Shown: positions 42,062 through 51,199, counted from the stretch's first letter. The stretch: DNA of 64,000 bases from Desulfoscipio sp. XC116 (GCF_039851975.1 NZ_CP156660.1:3973035-4037034); one strand, 5' to 3'. Program-made: numbers and translations. The notes: a model not told the origin generated them from the letters alone.

Positions 42062-43762
42062 TCAAACCACCTCCCTGGCTAAAAACATGACTACGTTTAG
42101 AGCATCCATAAAACTATGGATGCTGTCATAGTGCTTATAAAATCGGAAGATATCCTTTGCATAAACAGAGGGATCTCCCTCTGTCTCAGACCTCATTAGC
42201 TGCCTTTCAAGCTCGCACTTCACCATAGCGTCTTTAAGACCTGTATCCACCTCTGCGAATTCGGTTAAAAAGGAGTTAAAACCGTAGCCAAAAGAATTTG
42301 AAATTTGGGCCGTTTGGAAGACTTTAACCAGTTTGTGTATTTCATCAAGACCAGATATGTCTTGACCAAATTTCAGCCTGGTTTTTACTTCCTCTCCGCT
42401 TCGTTTCATCACGGCTAGAGCAAATGCGTCCTTGTCGGCATCTATCTCCTTGGCAAAATGCTCCATTTCATCCGCCTTGGCTATTACTTGTTTCAGGGGA
42501 GTTTTAATGTGGGCTACGGCAATCCCGGCAGAAAAGCTGAGGGTCTTGTCCAGGTATTCTTTCATATCGATTTGCGCAAATTTCCTTCTTAATCTGATCA
42601 AGACATCGAACAAGGTGTCCAAGGCCAATAACCCCAAGAAGTCTTCCCCTCCGGCATAGATTACGGCGCCTTCTTCTTCGGTGATGCCTCTTTTCACGTA
42701 AGCGGCAAATTGGCACAACTCTTCGCTCAATCTCTTTTGGAATTCTTTATAATCAGTATCTTTATGAATTCTTGCCTCCCGGTACAAGGTTCCCATATCA
42801 TCGCCGTCAAATTTGACAAGGGCGTAATAGGAACTTAAAAAAGGCTTTTTTAATGCCTTTTCCCGGCTTTTTATATATTGGATGATGGCTGCGGCCGCTT
42901 TTTCCTTTTCCGTATTGATCTGCTTGGCAGCTTGTTGGGGCCGCAAACCATTATAAAGATCAAATACTACGGAACCGGAATCAGGTCCAAGCTGTTGGAG
43001 CAGTTTTTTTTCACTTTCCTCCTTTAATCTGGAGCGCAGAGGTATTTCCAGGACGGAAGGAAAATCCTTCTGATAGGTTGTCTTTTGAATATCTTGATGG
43101 ACAAATAACATTCTTTTGATAAAAGCCACGGCACTAAGCCCTTCCCTTTCCTCCAATGCATAGGGATAAGCCGGGTGCCGGAAAAGAATTGCCTTTTGCC
43201 GATTAACAAAATGCAAAGGTTTGCTGTAAAAAATAATATTTTTATCCGGATTCAAAGTGCATTTTCTACCGGCAGCTTCCGTAATTTGCTGAAATCTGCG
43301 CAGTCTTTTGATTTCATTCAGTTTATTGACCATTTCCCGGTAGCCTGTTTGGTAATCCTCATAGTCTTGAAACAACCAGTACATCTCCAATTGTTGCTGT
43401 ATTTGTTCCTTATAGGCTTCGCTAATTGTAAGCCCTAATTTTTTTAAGATCTCATCTCCGATTTGCCGGAACAAATTCCTTGTTTGTTCTTCCAATACGT
43501 TTCCCAACGCTCTCTTTTGAAAATTGTTATAATCAAGAACCACGGCCACCACTCGATTGGGAATATTGTATTCGCCATTTATGACGGCAGGAAAAACAAT
43601 TTCAATATGCTTTTGATCATAGTTGCTTAGAACCTCAATCACCCGGCCCATTAAGTAGGACAACAAAAAACTTCCCGCATATAAGTCTCTTGCCTTACGA
43701 GCCTGGGATATAAAAGACTGTACCGGACCGATGGTAAACACAAAAAGGGATTTGTCTGCCAT
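42062..43762 (-). CDS. cmr2: type III-B CRISPR Cas10 (Cmr2), HD-less, GGED cyclase
   Basis: A 566-residue Cas10. It starts directly with the Cmr2 N-terminal Palm-like domain (LFVFTIGPVQSFISQARKAR), so the HD DNase present in longer Cas10s is absent. Palm residues are KFDGDDMG at 317-324 and YAGGEDFLGL with GGED at 371-374, followed by LSFSAGIAVAHIKTPLKQVI. The GG-acidic-acidic core is kept with Glu for the first Asp, a substitution seen in active GGDEF-fold enzymes, so cyclic oligoadenylate synthesis is expected. It shares one base with cmr1 (TAATG). With no HD domain, immunity rests on RNA cleavage and the TIR-SAVED signal. Confidence 0.92.
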   Translation of the reverse strand: MADKSLFVFTIGPVQSFISQARKARDLYAGSFLLSYLMGRVIEVLSNYDQKHIEIVFPAVINGEYNIPNRVVAVVLDYNNFQKRALGNVLEEQTRNLFRQIGDEILKKLGLTISEAYKEQIQQQLEMYWLFQDYEDYQTGYREMVNKLNEIKRLRRFQQITEAAGRKCTLNPDKNIIFYSKPLHFVNRQKAILFRHPAYPYALEEREGLSAVAFIKRMLFVHQDIQKTTYQKDFPSVLEIPLRSRLKEESEKKLLQQLGPDSGSVVFDLYNGLRPQQAAKQINTEKEKAAAAIIQYIKSREKALKKPFLSSYYALVKFDGDDMGTLYREARIHKDTDYKEFQKRLSEELCQFAAYVKRGITEEEGAVIYAGGEDFLGLLALDTLFDVLIRLRRKFAQIDMKEYLDKTLSFSAGIAVAHIKTPLKQVIAKADEMEHFAKEIDADKDAFALAVMKRSGEEVKTRLKFGQDISGLDEIHKLVKVFQTAQISNSFGYGFNSFLTEFAEVDTGLKDAMVKCELERQLMRSETEGDPSVYAKDIFRFYKHYDSIHSFMDALNVVMFLAREVV

Positions 43763-44733
43763 TATTGGTCACCGCCTTTTTCAACGCTTCTTACAAATTC
43801 ATCTCTTTTGTCCTCAAAGCATTTGATATCATTCAACTTGTCATTTTCAAACAGGGGCTTGATATAGGTATAAATCGGATGCAGTCCATCCGATAGTCTT
43901 ATCATGCTAACCAGCAAAGAAGAAGACATCCTGTGGGGTTTCCTGTCGTTAAAGATGTCTTTATCCAGCCTCTTCTTGCTGTCCACAAAACCCGTATAAA
44001 TGGACAATCCGGTTTTATTGACCTCATGAGAGGCTCGATCAATCCTTTCTAATATTTTTGTATAATCGTTAAGTATTTCACCAATTTTTATTTGAGTGAT
44101 AAATGGGAAGGGAGGTTTTCCCATCTGCGCCTCATAATATGTAATATCTCCGTTCTCTATTTGATAGGAGCCTTCTGAAAGGAGCGGGCTGTTCATGACC
44201 TTCAAAAGAAAATCAAGCAACTCTGCTTTGGAGGTCGGAAACATTTCTGTACAGGCATCCAGTTCGTTGCTTTTTTTATTTTCAATAGCGAAGCTTCCTC
44301 TGCCTCTTCGTGAACGTTTCCCCATTCCTCCCAGGGACAAGGCAAGGATAACAAGCCGGACGTAATCTTCATGTCTTTCTTTGGAAATTCCGGCCGCTGT
44401 TCTGATCAGGATATCAAATTCCATCCCTGACGGAAAAGCTTTTGCTTTGAAAGTTTTGTGCTGCACAAGCTTTTCCACAGAACAAGAATAGAGCGAGGAC
44501 CCTGGTACCATGACCAAACGTAAAGGAGAGGCTTTATCCGTATTGCCGAATAGTGTGGACTCTTCTTTATATAGCTTCTGCACATCATTACAGTTGGGGT
44601 TTAGTTTACACAGCCTGTAGATAAAACGCACCAATCCCTTTAGTTCTGCTGTTCGGAGCTCAGGCTGCTCACTGTTGGCGCCGTAACTGAGCATAGGAGA
44701 AATTAACTTGCAATGCAGGCTTGTCTTAAGCAT
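43762..44733 (-). CDS. cmr1: type III-B CRISPR RAMP protein Cmr1
   Basis: A 323-residue Cas7-group RAMP at the 3' end of the crRNA. The start is the internal Met (MLKTSLHCKLISPMLSYGAN), whose ATG overlaps the TIR-SAVED stop as ATGCTTAA; the longer frame to 44811 would run deep into that gene. Signature parts are ELRTAELKGLVRFIYRL and the Arg/Gly loop GGMGKRSRRGRGSFAI. Confidence 0.9.
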   Translation of the reverse strand: MLKTSLHCKLISPMLSYGANSEQPELRTAELKGLVRFIYRLCKLNPNCNDVQKLYKEESTLFGNTDKASPLRLVMVPGSSLYSCSVEKLVQHKTFKAKAFPSGMEFDILIRTAAGISKERHEDYVRLVILALSLGGMGKRSRRGRGSFAIENKKSNELDACTEMFPTSKAELLDFLLKVMNSPLLSEGSYQIENGDITYYEAQMGKPPFPFITQIKIGEILNDYTKILERIDRASHEVNKTGLSIYTGFVDSKKRLDKDIFNDRKPHRMSSSLLVSMIRLSDGLHPIYTYIKPLFENDKLNDIKCFEDKRDEFVRSVEKGGDQ

Positions 44734-46015
44734 GGCTTTCTCTCTCCCAACAAAAAATGTTATCGGTGCAAAGAGAAGGAGTATATTCCTGTGTATTAAA
44801 ATTATATTCATACAATTGGACTGGACCTAAATACCTGCTGCGTCCCCCTAAAACAAACATCAGCGCTGCCATTGTTCCGGCAAATAAATGGATCTTCCTA
44901 CCCGGCAATTTTGATCCCTTATCAGAAATCTGCTGAATAATGAACTCTGCAATTTCTTTTAAGTGCTTCCCGGCGGCCTTCTCTGCGATCCGAGCGTTGT
45001 ATTTAAAATAAAGTATCTGATCGTAATCTAAATGAATGACATTGTCACAATAGTACTTTACCTGAAAATCCATATCCTCATTTCCTGAACAAATCTTCAA
45101 TATGACAACCGTGTCGTTGCTTCCTTTGTTTCCATCCAAAACTTTTATTTCCGGCATGGGTAAAGGTGTATCTGGTAATACAATTCGGCTGAAATCAAAT
45201 TTTGTTCCGTTTTTGGTTCCTTGTAAAACTAAATTGGGATTGCCCCTTTTTTCAATAATATCTCCATACCATCTTCCCAAGGCATAAGCCAGGCTTAAAT
45301 GGCAGTTTAATATTATATTTATCTTAATCTCATCAAGCCCTAGTTTATATATGTGCTTTTTAAAATTAGCAAAATCTTTGCCAAGGGAGGCCAAAACATC
45401 GGGCCATGCATACGGCGCTTTTAATCTTCTTCCATCCGTCTCCATAAACTCCCCTAATAAAATGCACCAATTATAATTTTTTTCCCAGGAAGGCCTATTA
45501 TTTGGACTTGTGATGGATTGAATTTTCAAGTCAATGTCTTGGTCTATTTGCTTGGCTTGCAATAAATTATTATGCATCATCGTTTCTTTGATTGCCGCCA
45601 CGATTTTCTTGCACTGTTCATCGCGATCCAGATTTTTGATGAAGTAAGAAAAATAGTGGTTCTTTTTTATGGCTTCATTTACCGGAACATCACCAATACT
45701 CACGATAAAGCATAGGAGCTTTTTATCCTTTTGCAACCGTTCAATCACTGCATTGAACTCAATGACTGTGAAATGCTTTTCTTCATATTTTTTAGAGTAA
45801 AAGATCACAACGGATCGTGCTTTCATCCCATATATTGAAGCAAGAGCCCCTTCAAAATCCTTTACCCCCGCAAACTCATAGATTTTGCTTTTGTCCAGAA
45901 AAACACGGTCTGCAAAAATGTTCTGAAATTCAGAGGCAAACCTCTCTACAACTTTTTCATCCTCTCTGGCATAAGAAATAGCTAGTTCATAATCATAATT
46001 ATTTTCTGCGATCAT
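44726..46015 (-). CDS. TIR-SAVED effector of the type III-B system
   Basis: A 429-residue two-domain protein. Residues 5-145 form a TIR domain (YDYELAISYAREDEKVVERF, RSVVIFYSKKYEEK, then HFTVIEFNAV with Glu86 in the NADase catalytic position). Residues about 170-425 form a SAVED domain (SLAYALGRWYGDI, then KIHLFAGTMAALMFVLGGR and VQLYEYN). SAVED binds cyclic oligonucleotides, often cA3. TIR-SAVED proteins from CBASS oligomerise on ligand and degrade NAD+. Here the gene is first in the cmr operon and shares an 8-nt overlap with cmr1, and no CD-NTase is present, so Cas10 must supply the ligand. GAGAGG precedes the ATG. Confidence 0.87.
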   Translation of the reverse strand: MIAENNYDYELAISYAREDEKVVERFASEFQNIFADRVFLDKSKIYEFAGVKDFEGALASIYGMKARSVVIFYSKKYEEKHFTVIEFNAVIERLQKDKKLLCFIVSIGDVPVNEAIKKNHYFSYFIKNLDRDEQCKKIVAAIKETMMHNNLLQAKQIDQDIDLKIQSITSPNNRPSWEKNYNWCILLGEFMETDGRRLKAPYAWPDVLASLGKDFANFKKHIYKLGLDEIKINIILNCHLSLAYALGRWYGDIIEKRGNPNLVLQGTKNGTKFDFSRIVLPDTPLPMPEIKVLDGNKGSNDTVVILKICSGNEDMDFQVKYYCDNVIHLDYDQILYFKYNARIAEKAAGKHLKEIAEFIIQQISDKGSKLPGRKIHLFAGTMAALMFVLGGRSRYLGPVQLYEYNFNTQEYTPSLCTDNIFCWERESHA

Positions 46016-46154
46016 AATAAACCTCTCTTTCTCTGATACTCATAAAAAATAACTAATACATAGAAGAATAATATGTGTAAGAAATTATTTGAAATGACAT
46101 ACGGCTTTCAGAATGGGGTAAAGATAATTCCCGCACGAAGATACACATAGATAT

Positions 46155-46222
46155 TGCCTCCTTTAATACTTTATCTAAGTCCACCACGGGTTGTCTGCCA
46201 ATGGAATAATATTCTACGCACG
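46155..46222 (-). pseudogene. ugd 3'-end fragment (copy 3)
   Basis: The run from CTTTAATACTTTATCTAAG to TTGTCTGCCAATGGAATAAT repeats the end of the intact ugd (56744-56850), but with the central 55 bp removed. It lies between the TIR-SAVED gene and the M23 remnant. No clear promoter for the cmr operon stands out in the 140 bp before it. Confidence 0.6.
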
Positions 46223-46247
46223 GCCCCAACCGGTTCCTACCAAGTAT

Positions 46248-46670
46248 TTATTTTGCAAGGTCCACAAAATTGGGATTTGTATATCTTATAAATTTGGAAT
46301 TAGAAACAAATGCGTCCTCCTGTAAGCTAAACACCGGATTATCAGTAGTTGCCTCACGATTCGAGATAATTTTTCCCCGGCCATCATACCTATTTGCCGC
46401 CCAATAGTGCGCAATCGGAGGAATCGCAGTATGAATATTATACGTATTCCCTTGATAAATGCTGAAGTGTAGATGCGATTGCACGTTTCCGGTATTACCG
46501 GATTTCCCAATTAACTGGTCCCGTGAGACTTTTTCGCTTTTCTTAACATAGATTTCCGATAAATGTGAATATCTTGTTGTAAACCCGTTATCATGCTTGA
46601 TAATTATCGTTTTACCTGCTGAATAATCCCAAGTACCACTGGCAACAAGTACTGTCTCGCTCTGAGCTAC
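46248..46670 (-). pseudogene. M23-family peptidase, C-terminal remnant
   Basis: The open frame encodes ASGTWDYSAGKTIIIKHDNG, TTRYSHLSEIYVKKSEKVSR, IGKSGNTGNVQSHLHFSIYQ: the second half of a LytM/M23 zinc endopeptidase with the SHLHF motif, but without its N-terminus. The upstream joint runs into the wecB fragment. A cell-wall hydrolase relic. Confidence 0.7.
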
Positions 46671-46671
46671 A

Positions 46672-46850
46672 CCTTATAACTTTTGGCTATAATGTTACCG
46701 ATGGTTTCACCCAGATCTTTTACCAACGGCATCCAGGTAATAGTCCGGCTCCCTTAAACCCAAATCCTCAAAGAAAACCTGATTCAGCGTGTAATCCCAA
46801 TTCTGGCCGGTATGCACCAGGATATGGTCAAAATAAATATGCAGTGGCAT
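46672..46850 (-). pseudogene. wecB (UDP-GlcNAc 2-epimerase) N-terminal fragment, frameshifted
   Basis: The frame reads MPLHIYFDHILVHTGQNWDY then TLNQVFFEDLGLREPDYYLD, clearly WecB-type. After AVGK the GETIGNIIAKSY continuation lies in another frame. Like the ugd, galU and M23 scraps it points to an older polysaccharide locus that has been shredded. Confidence 0.7.
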
Positions 46851-46912
46851 CGTATTTGATAAATTCACATATCACTTTAGCTTATTAACGCAGTGAGGGT
46901 CAGTCCCCTTTT

Positions 46913-46962
46913 GATAGTCTTTGGGAATGGCGCAAGCCAGTCCCGAAAACTACCCGAGCATA
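46913..46962. repeat. GNRA-hairpin repeat, copy 3
   Basis: GATAGTCTTTGGGA ... TCCCGAAAACTACC with TGGC-GCAA-GCCA at the tip and trailing CCGAGCATA. The preceding TTAACGCAGTGAGGGTCAGTCCCC matches the block before copy 4. Confidence 0.6.
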
Positions 46963-47041
46963 AGCCCAGTATACGGATTTTACTTAATCGTTTTAAGATA
47001 ATCAGAAAACGAATTAGTTGGTAAAATCCTACGTTTAGAAA

Positions 47042-47341
47042 TCATATTGCTCCAAATTTCGTTTCCGTATTTTCATCAATGTAGCCAGCATTTAATGCCG
47101 ATACCAGTATACCGCCAGTATCTACATGTTCTAAATCATACTTCTCCACATATTTAGAAATATCTTTCAAATTATTGCTGGCAAGGATTCCAGCATATAC
47201 TTTTGCTAAAGCTATAAGCCGCTGTACGGAATAAGAATCTGAGACTTTTCTATATACTTCTTTTGCAACATTCCAGTCCGGTGCCCAATTCCAAAAGTGG
47301 GCATGCTCCATGATCTCATCAAAATCTTCAAATACAGACAC
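47042..47341 (-). CDS. small hypothetical partner of the helicase
   Basis: A 99-residue, mostly helical acidic protein (MSVFEDFDEIMEHAHFWNWA at the start; YSVQRLIALAKVYAGILASN in the middle). It begins 43 nt after the stop of the 905-residue helicase, in the same direction, so the two are likely co-transcribed. No family is recognised. It may be a regulator, immunity or adaptor subunit of a helicase-based defence pair. Confidence 0.5.
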   Translation of the reverse strand: MSVFEDFDEIMEHAHFWNWAPDWNVAKEVYRKVSDSYSVQRLIALAKVYAGILASNNLKDISKYVEKYDLEHVDTGGILVSALNAGYIDENTETKFGAI

Positions 47342-47383
47342 GGGTGTCCTCTCCTTGGGTATTGTTTTCTAAGCTGTATATGA

Positions 47384-50101
47384 TTACGCCATTGTTAGCG
47401 AAGAAAGCTGCGCCAATAAATAAGCATCACTATTTAAATTTTTCACTTTCAAACGTTCGAGGATAGCATTTTCGGTCTCGGGACTCCAATATATTTTCAG
47501 TTTTTCTTTTGTGCGCGTAATTGCCGTATAGAAGATATTATGCGTAATACGTTCCTCGGTCTCATTCGTAATAACTATTTTCACCGAGTCATATTCCAAG
47601 CCTTGTGCTTTATGAATTGAAACGGCGTAAGCAACCTGAAATGGAACTACGGTCGAATCATTATCGTTGTCATCCTCATCCGTACTACGATACTTGTTAA
47701 CGCTAAAAGAAATAATAGAATTCCCCGCGTCAGACTCACCTATAAGCTCAAAATCGAACCCCCATGCATCGATTTCATTAATTGACTCATCAAGTTCGAT
47801 ATCAAACCATATCTGCTGGTCCTCGGGGCGGATACCAACAATCCTCCCCTTGGAGTTATTGTGTATGAGTGGCGAAAATATATTTGACTCATTGAACAAT
47901 ATCGGATCGCCAATTTTATAAATACTGATACCCCAAAGAACGCCATCATTCGGATTGCTGTTCTGAAGAAATCGATTAATATTATTAATACCATATAGCC
48001 CATCATAGTTAAGGCAAAGAATAATCTCATCATCCTCGGTATGCTCGAATATTGATTCGTCAAGTTTAGTTGTAAATTCGTTCTTTACAAGTGGCTCCAG
48101 AATTGCATCATCAACATTGCGGACGCGGTCCCACACCGTAAGAAGCTCTTTATTTGTAGTCCGATAGGGATGCTTCAAATCAAAAATAGAGGTTATTGGC
48201 ACGAATTTCTGCGCAATGCTGAACCAATTTCCAAAGTAGATCGATTCAATCTGGCAAGTGTCGCCGACTAGAACAAGCAACTTAAAATCTGCCTTTTCTA
48301 ATACTTTTCGCATATCAGCATTACTTACTGTGCTGCACTCATCTATAAAAAGGACGTCACAGTCCGTATCGTTGTTCCTCTTGGACAGGAACCTTGCTAT
48401 CGTGCTATAACTACTGTTTCCAGCAGTAACTTTTCTTCTCATATTATCTACGGCAGGATGTGTATTTGCCAGATATATCTTTTTCTTATCCGCCCAGAAA
48501 TTTGAGATATGTTTAATTAATGTTGATTTACCAGTACCGGCTGATCCATATATTAGAGCAACATGTGAATTGGAGAACATCTGGCGCAGCGCCTCTTTTT
48601 TACTTCCGTCATCAATTTCATAAGACTCCCGTGTTATCCAAGAATCAACGGAGTTCGTATACTGAGACACTCCGGAAGAAACAAGATCTTGCAGTTTCTT
48701 AATTATCGCAGTGCTATCATCGGCGTACCCCTTTATGTAAATATGTTCCTTATAGACTTCAAGCTTTCGGTCAATGTGTTTATAATAGAGTGAGCTATTA
48801 TATTTTCTAATTAGACCATCAATATCATCAAAGCCCTCAATATCCTTTTTAGAAGTAAAAAGCTGTCCTTCAATTTCTGTATTATTCTTGATAAATCTCG
48901 CGAAAAGCTCATGCTCACGTCCATCTATTGGTATAGATTCAAACAGATCGTAAATTCGGGGATTATGCTGTCGTAGAGAAGTACAATAAGGCATTTGATC
49001 AAACGGCATGCAGCCGTAGTTTAGATAAAGATTGGATAGCCCGCCGCACTGTTCGTTCCATAACTGCCACTTTATAACCCTATTATTCATTTTGTGGAGC
49101 AGATACCGGATAACATTAGCGCCAGGCTTGCTATTAATAACAACATCCCGACATTGATCAAGAAGTTTAAATATTTTTACCGACTGAGCACGTGCAGTTA
49201 TTTGGGCTTTTGTGTATTCGAAATAGCTCCGATCGCTTGCTACTAGCTCGTTTAATGACATTCTTACGGTGCTAAGGAATTTCATGAGTTCCTTATATTC
49301 GTTGGCAGATGCACTAATGCTCATTCGCGCGCCAAAGATCTCTGATAGATTCTCCCATTCGCATGGACGAATAGAAACTGACCAGCTATCAATAACCTGG
49401 ATCGTCATATCCTTGTCGAGTATATGAATTGTGTCGTTATGGATGGAGAATTTCACTGCATAGTTGTCAGTAATTTCATGCTTGGTAAACGCAATTAGTC
49501 GATCAAACTTGCTTGCCTTGGCATTTGCAGCAGTGAATGTAACCTCGTAATAAATATTCTGGTTTACGAAGAACGGCTTAACCTTCTGTACATAGTATCG
49601 ATCACTATATGGAACGGGCCTACTTAGGCGGCTTGGAACTTCAATTCTTCCCGCAATCATAGCATAATAATCTGAGAGCTCAGTATCTGTATTTAACGGA
49701 AAATCCTGAATATTTCCGAGAACCTCTTGGTTGTATGTATCCTTGAGATACATTTTTATCCTTAAGAGGTGCTCATAATATTTTAGCATTAATCGCTCAG
49801 ATCCGTCCTTATCTACCGTGTAGTGGGAGACAGATTTCTGAAGCATTTCATGGAATCTATAAAGAAAGCGCAAATCGCCACGCGCTTGCATGCTTTTTAG
49901 AGAGGCAACGTTTAGATCATAATCATTTGGATTGATATCCGCCCCATTAGAGAACGCCTTTATGGCAACATACTCAACAAAATTTCTTACATGACCAAGT
50001 ATGTTCTGGCTCAGCAGGCCTCTTTCGGAACTATCAAATCTTGAAATATTATCACAGATAACCTCGTTGGTATCTAAAATTGCTTTATCTATTCTCAACA
50101 T
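47384..50101 (-). CDS. SF1 helicase (RecD/UvrD-like) with large N-terminal domain
   Basis: A 905-residue protein. The first 480 residues form a domain I do not recognise (helical start, then a beta-rich stretch around 175-250). From residue 500 a superfamily 1 helicase follows: Walker A IYGSAGTGKSTL (517-528), Walker B LFIDECS (584-590), QIESIYFG, then motif V AVSIHKAQGLEYDSV and motif VI YTAITRTKEKL. The helicase core is complete. Location next to CRISPR and toxin modules, and a co-directional 99-residue ORF, suggest an antiviral or anti-plasmid role. Helicase activity is secure; the system identity is not. Confidence 0.7.
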   Translation of the reverse strand: MLRIDKAILDTNEVICDNISRFDSSERGLLSQNILGHVRNFVEYVAIKAFSNGADINPNDYDLNVASLKSMQARGDLRFLYRFHEMLQKSVSHYTVDKDGSERLMLKYYEHLLRIKMYLKDTYNQEVLGNIQDFPLNTDTELSDYYAMIAGRIEVPSRLSRPVPYSDRYYVQKVKPFFVNQNIYYEVTFTAANAKASKFDRLIAFTKHEITDNYAVKFSIHNDTIHILDKDMTIQVIDSWSVSIRPCEWENLSEIFGARMSISASANEYKELMKFLSTVRMSLNELVASDRSYFEYTKAQITARAQSVKIFKLLDQCRDVVINSKPGANVIRYLLHKMNNRVIKWQLWNEQCGGLSNLYLNYGCMPFDQMPYCTSLRQHNPRIYDLFESIPIDGREHELFARFIKNNTEIEGQLFTSKKDIEGFDDIDGLIRKYNSSLYYKHIDRKLEVYKEHIYIKGYADDSTAIIKKLQDLVSSGVSQYTNSVDSWITRESYEIDDGSKKEALRQMFSNSHVALIYGSAGTGKSTLIKHISNFWADKKKIYLANTHPAVDNMRRKVTAGNSSYSTIARFLSKRNNDTDCDVLFIDECSTVSNADMRKVLEKADFKLLVLVGDTCQIESIYFGNWFSIAQKFVPITSIFDLKHPYRTTNKELLTVWDRVRNVDDAILEPLVKNEFTTKLDESIFEHTEDDEIILCLNYDGLYGINNINRFLQNSNPNDGVLWGISIYKIGDPILFNESNIFSPLIHNNSKGRIVGIRPEDQQIWFDIELDESINEIDAWGFDFELIGESDAGNSIISFSVNKYRSTDEDDNDNDSTVVPFQVAYAVSIHKAQGLEYDSVKIVITNETEERITHNIFYTAITRTKEKLKIYWSPETENAILERLKVKNLNSDAYLLAQLSSLTMA

Positions 50102-50274
50102 GCTTTAGCCTCCTGTACCTACTAGCTATCTCAGAACATGATGTTCAATTGAGCACCATAGCTATTAATCATAATGGGCACATAGAATTCATGGCCTCTA
50201 TGAATATCGCGAGCATTCTAAACTTTCCATAATTGCTATTAGTAGGCTCAGGAGTACAGCCCATTAGATGCACT

Positions 50275-50643
50275 TTAGCCAAATCTTGAGACAACTTTTA
50301 CCGTTCGTGCATCGTAATTTCTTTCTTCATTGTTTTCTTCTGGATTGGGGTAACGTCCAACATTATCGTAACTAATAGCAAAGCGATCCAGATCCTTTGC
50401 TAAAAAAGTAAATTTATATCTATCTTCACCATCTCTATCAATTACACTTTGATATACCAATCCGCTATTCATTAGCGCTTGAATCACGGTACTATATTCG
50501 TATTCGACATCTTCCAATATCTGTTCAGCTAAATAAAGCAGGTCTTCTTCAAGGCTTAAAAAATTAACAGTCCCGTCAACAACAGTTTTATCCGTTACCA
50601 ATGCTTTTGCTTGTTCAAGAAACTTCACACCAGTCACTCCCAT
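50275..50643 (-). CDS. hypothetical protein
   Basis: The likely start is ATG 50643 or GTG 50628 (GGGAG 7 nt before the GTG). A longer frame to 50733 would add a hydrophobic stretch without a ribosome site. The roughly 120-residue acidic protein (LSLEEDLLYLAEQILEDVEY, ALMNSGLVYQSVIDRDGEDR) looks like a small winged-helix/adaptor. It lies 175 bp upstream of the helicase on the same strand and could belong to that unit. No family is recognised. Confidence 0.45.
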   Translation of the reverse strand: MGVTGVKFLEQAKALVTDKTVVDGTVNFLSLEEDLLYLAEQILEDVEYEYSTVIQALMNSGLVYQSVIDRDGEDRYKFTFLAKDLDRFAISYDNVGRYPNPEENNEERNYDARTVKVVSRFG

Positions 50644-50759
50644 TAAATAAAACCTTATAGCCGCAGATCGCATTATCCTAAAAGATAATATGGTAATGAA
50701 AAAACTTATACTCAGGATTAACCCCCAAAACATAGGCTATAGGTACTTAGCCATAAAAA

Positions 50760-51199
50760 CAGACTACAGGTGTTGTTAAACTTTCCATAACCAACACTAA
50801 CGCCGGCACTATCAATGATTATATCCCTGACTTGTCCACCTCTGCCGGGGACAAATAGGGGACAAATAACTGATGGGCTTCATCCGATATGGCATAAAGA
50901 ATGCAAATTCCCAACGCTAAAGCAAAGCCCCGACAACCATGTGCCCCACTTCTCCTTAGAGCATTTAGCACCAACACCCCGAGCACCAAATAAGCAAAGA
51001 AGTGGGCGTTCTTCCTTAATATGTTGTTGAAACTTCTTATATCAAATTCCGCCCGGGGAGCAACTTTTTCTACTGTTTTTACACTAGCCGCTGTTATTCC
51101 CCTACTTAATTGATTCGACTGCGCCGCTACCTGGGCCGACAGATTGAAAATAAGTGCCATCCATAGAATCACAGCTGCCCAGGAAATTATTTTATGCAT
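50760..51199 (-). pseudogene. VanZ-family protein, frameshifted by an 11-bp duplication
   Basis: The first 110 codons are a normal VanZ-like membrane protein (ISWAAVILWMALIFNLSAQV, KNAHFFAYLVLGVLVLNALR, LYAISDEAHQLFVP). At that point GGGGACAAATA occurs twice in tandem (50847-50868). The extra 11 bp shift the frame, giving YLSPAEVDKSGI and a stop, while the correct continuation VPGRGGQVRDIIIDSAGVSV is readable in the other frame. Confidence 0.75.

Noticed and set aside
44726-46015. CBASS assignment for the TIR-SAVED gene
   Set aside because: No CD-NTase, Cap2/Cap3 or other CBASS gene is present, and the gene shares a stop/start overlap with cmr1.
38000-47000. CRISPR array next to the cmr operon
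   Set aside because: I looked for 28-37 bp direct repeats with regular spacers on both flanks and found only the palindromic and ugd-derived repeats listed.
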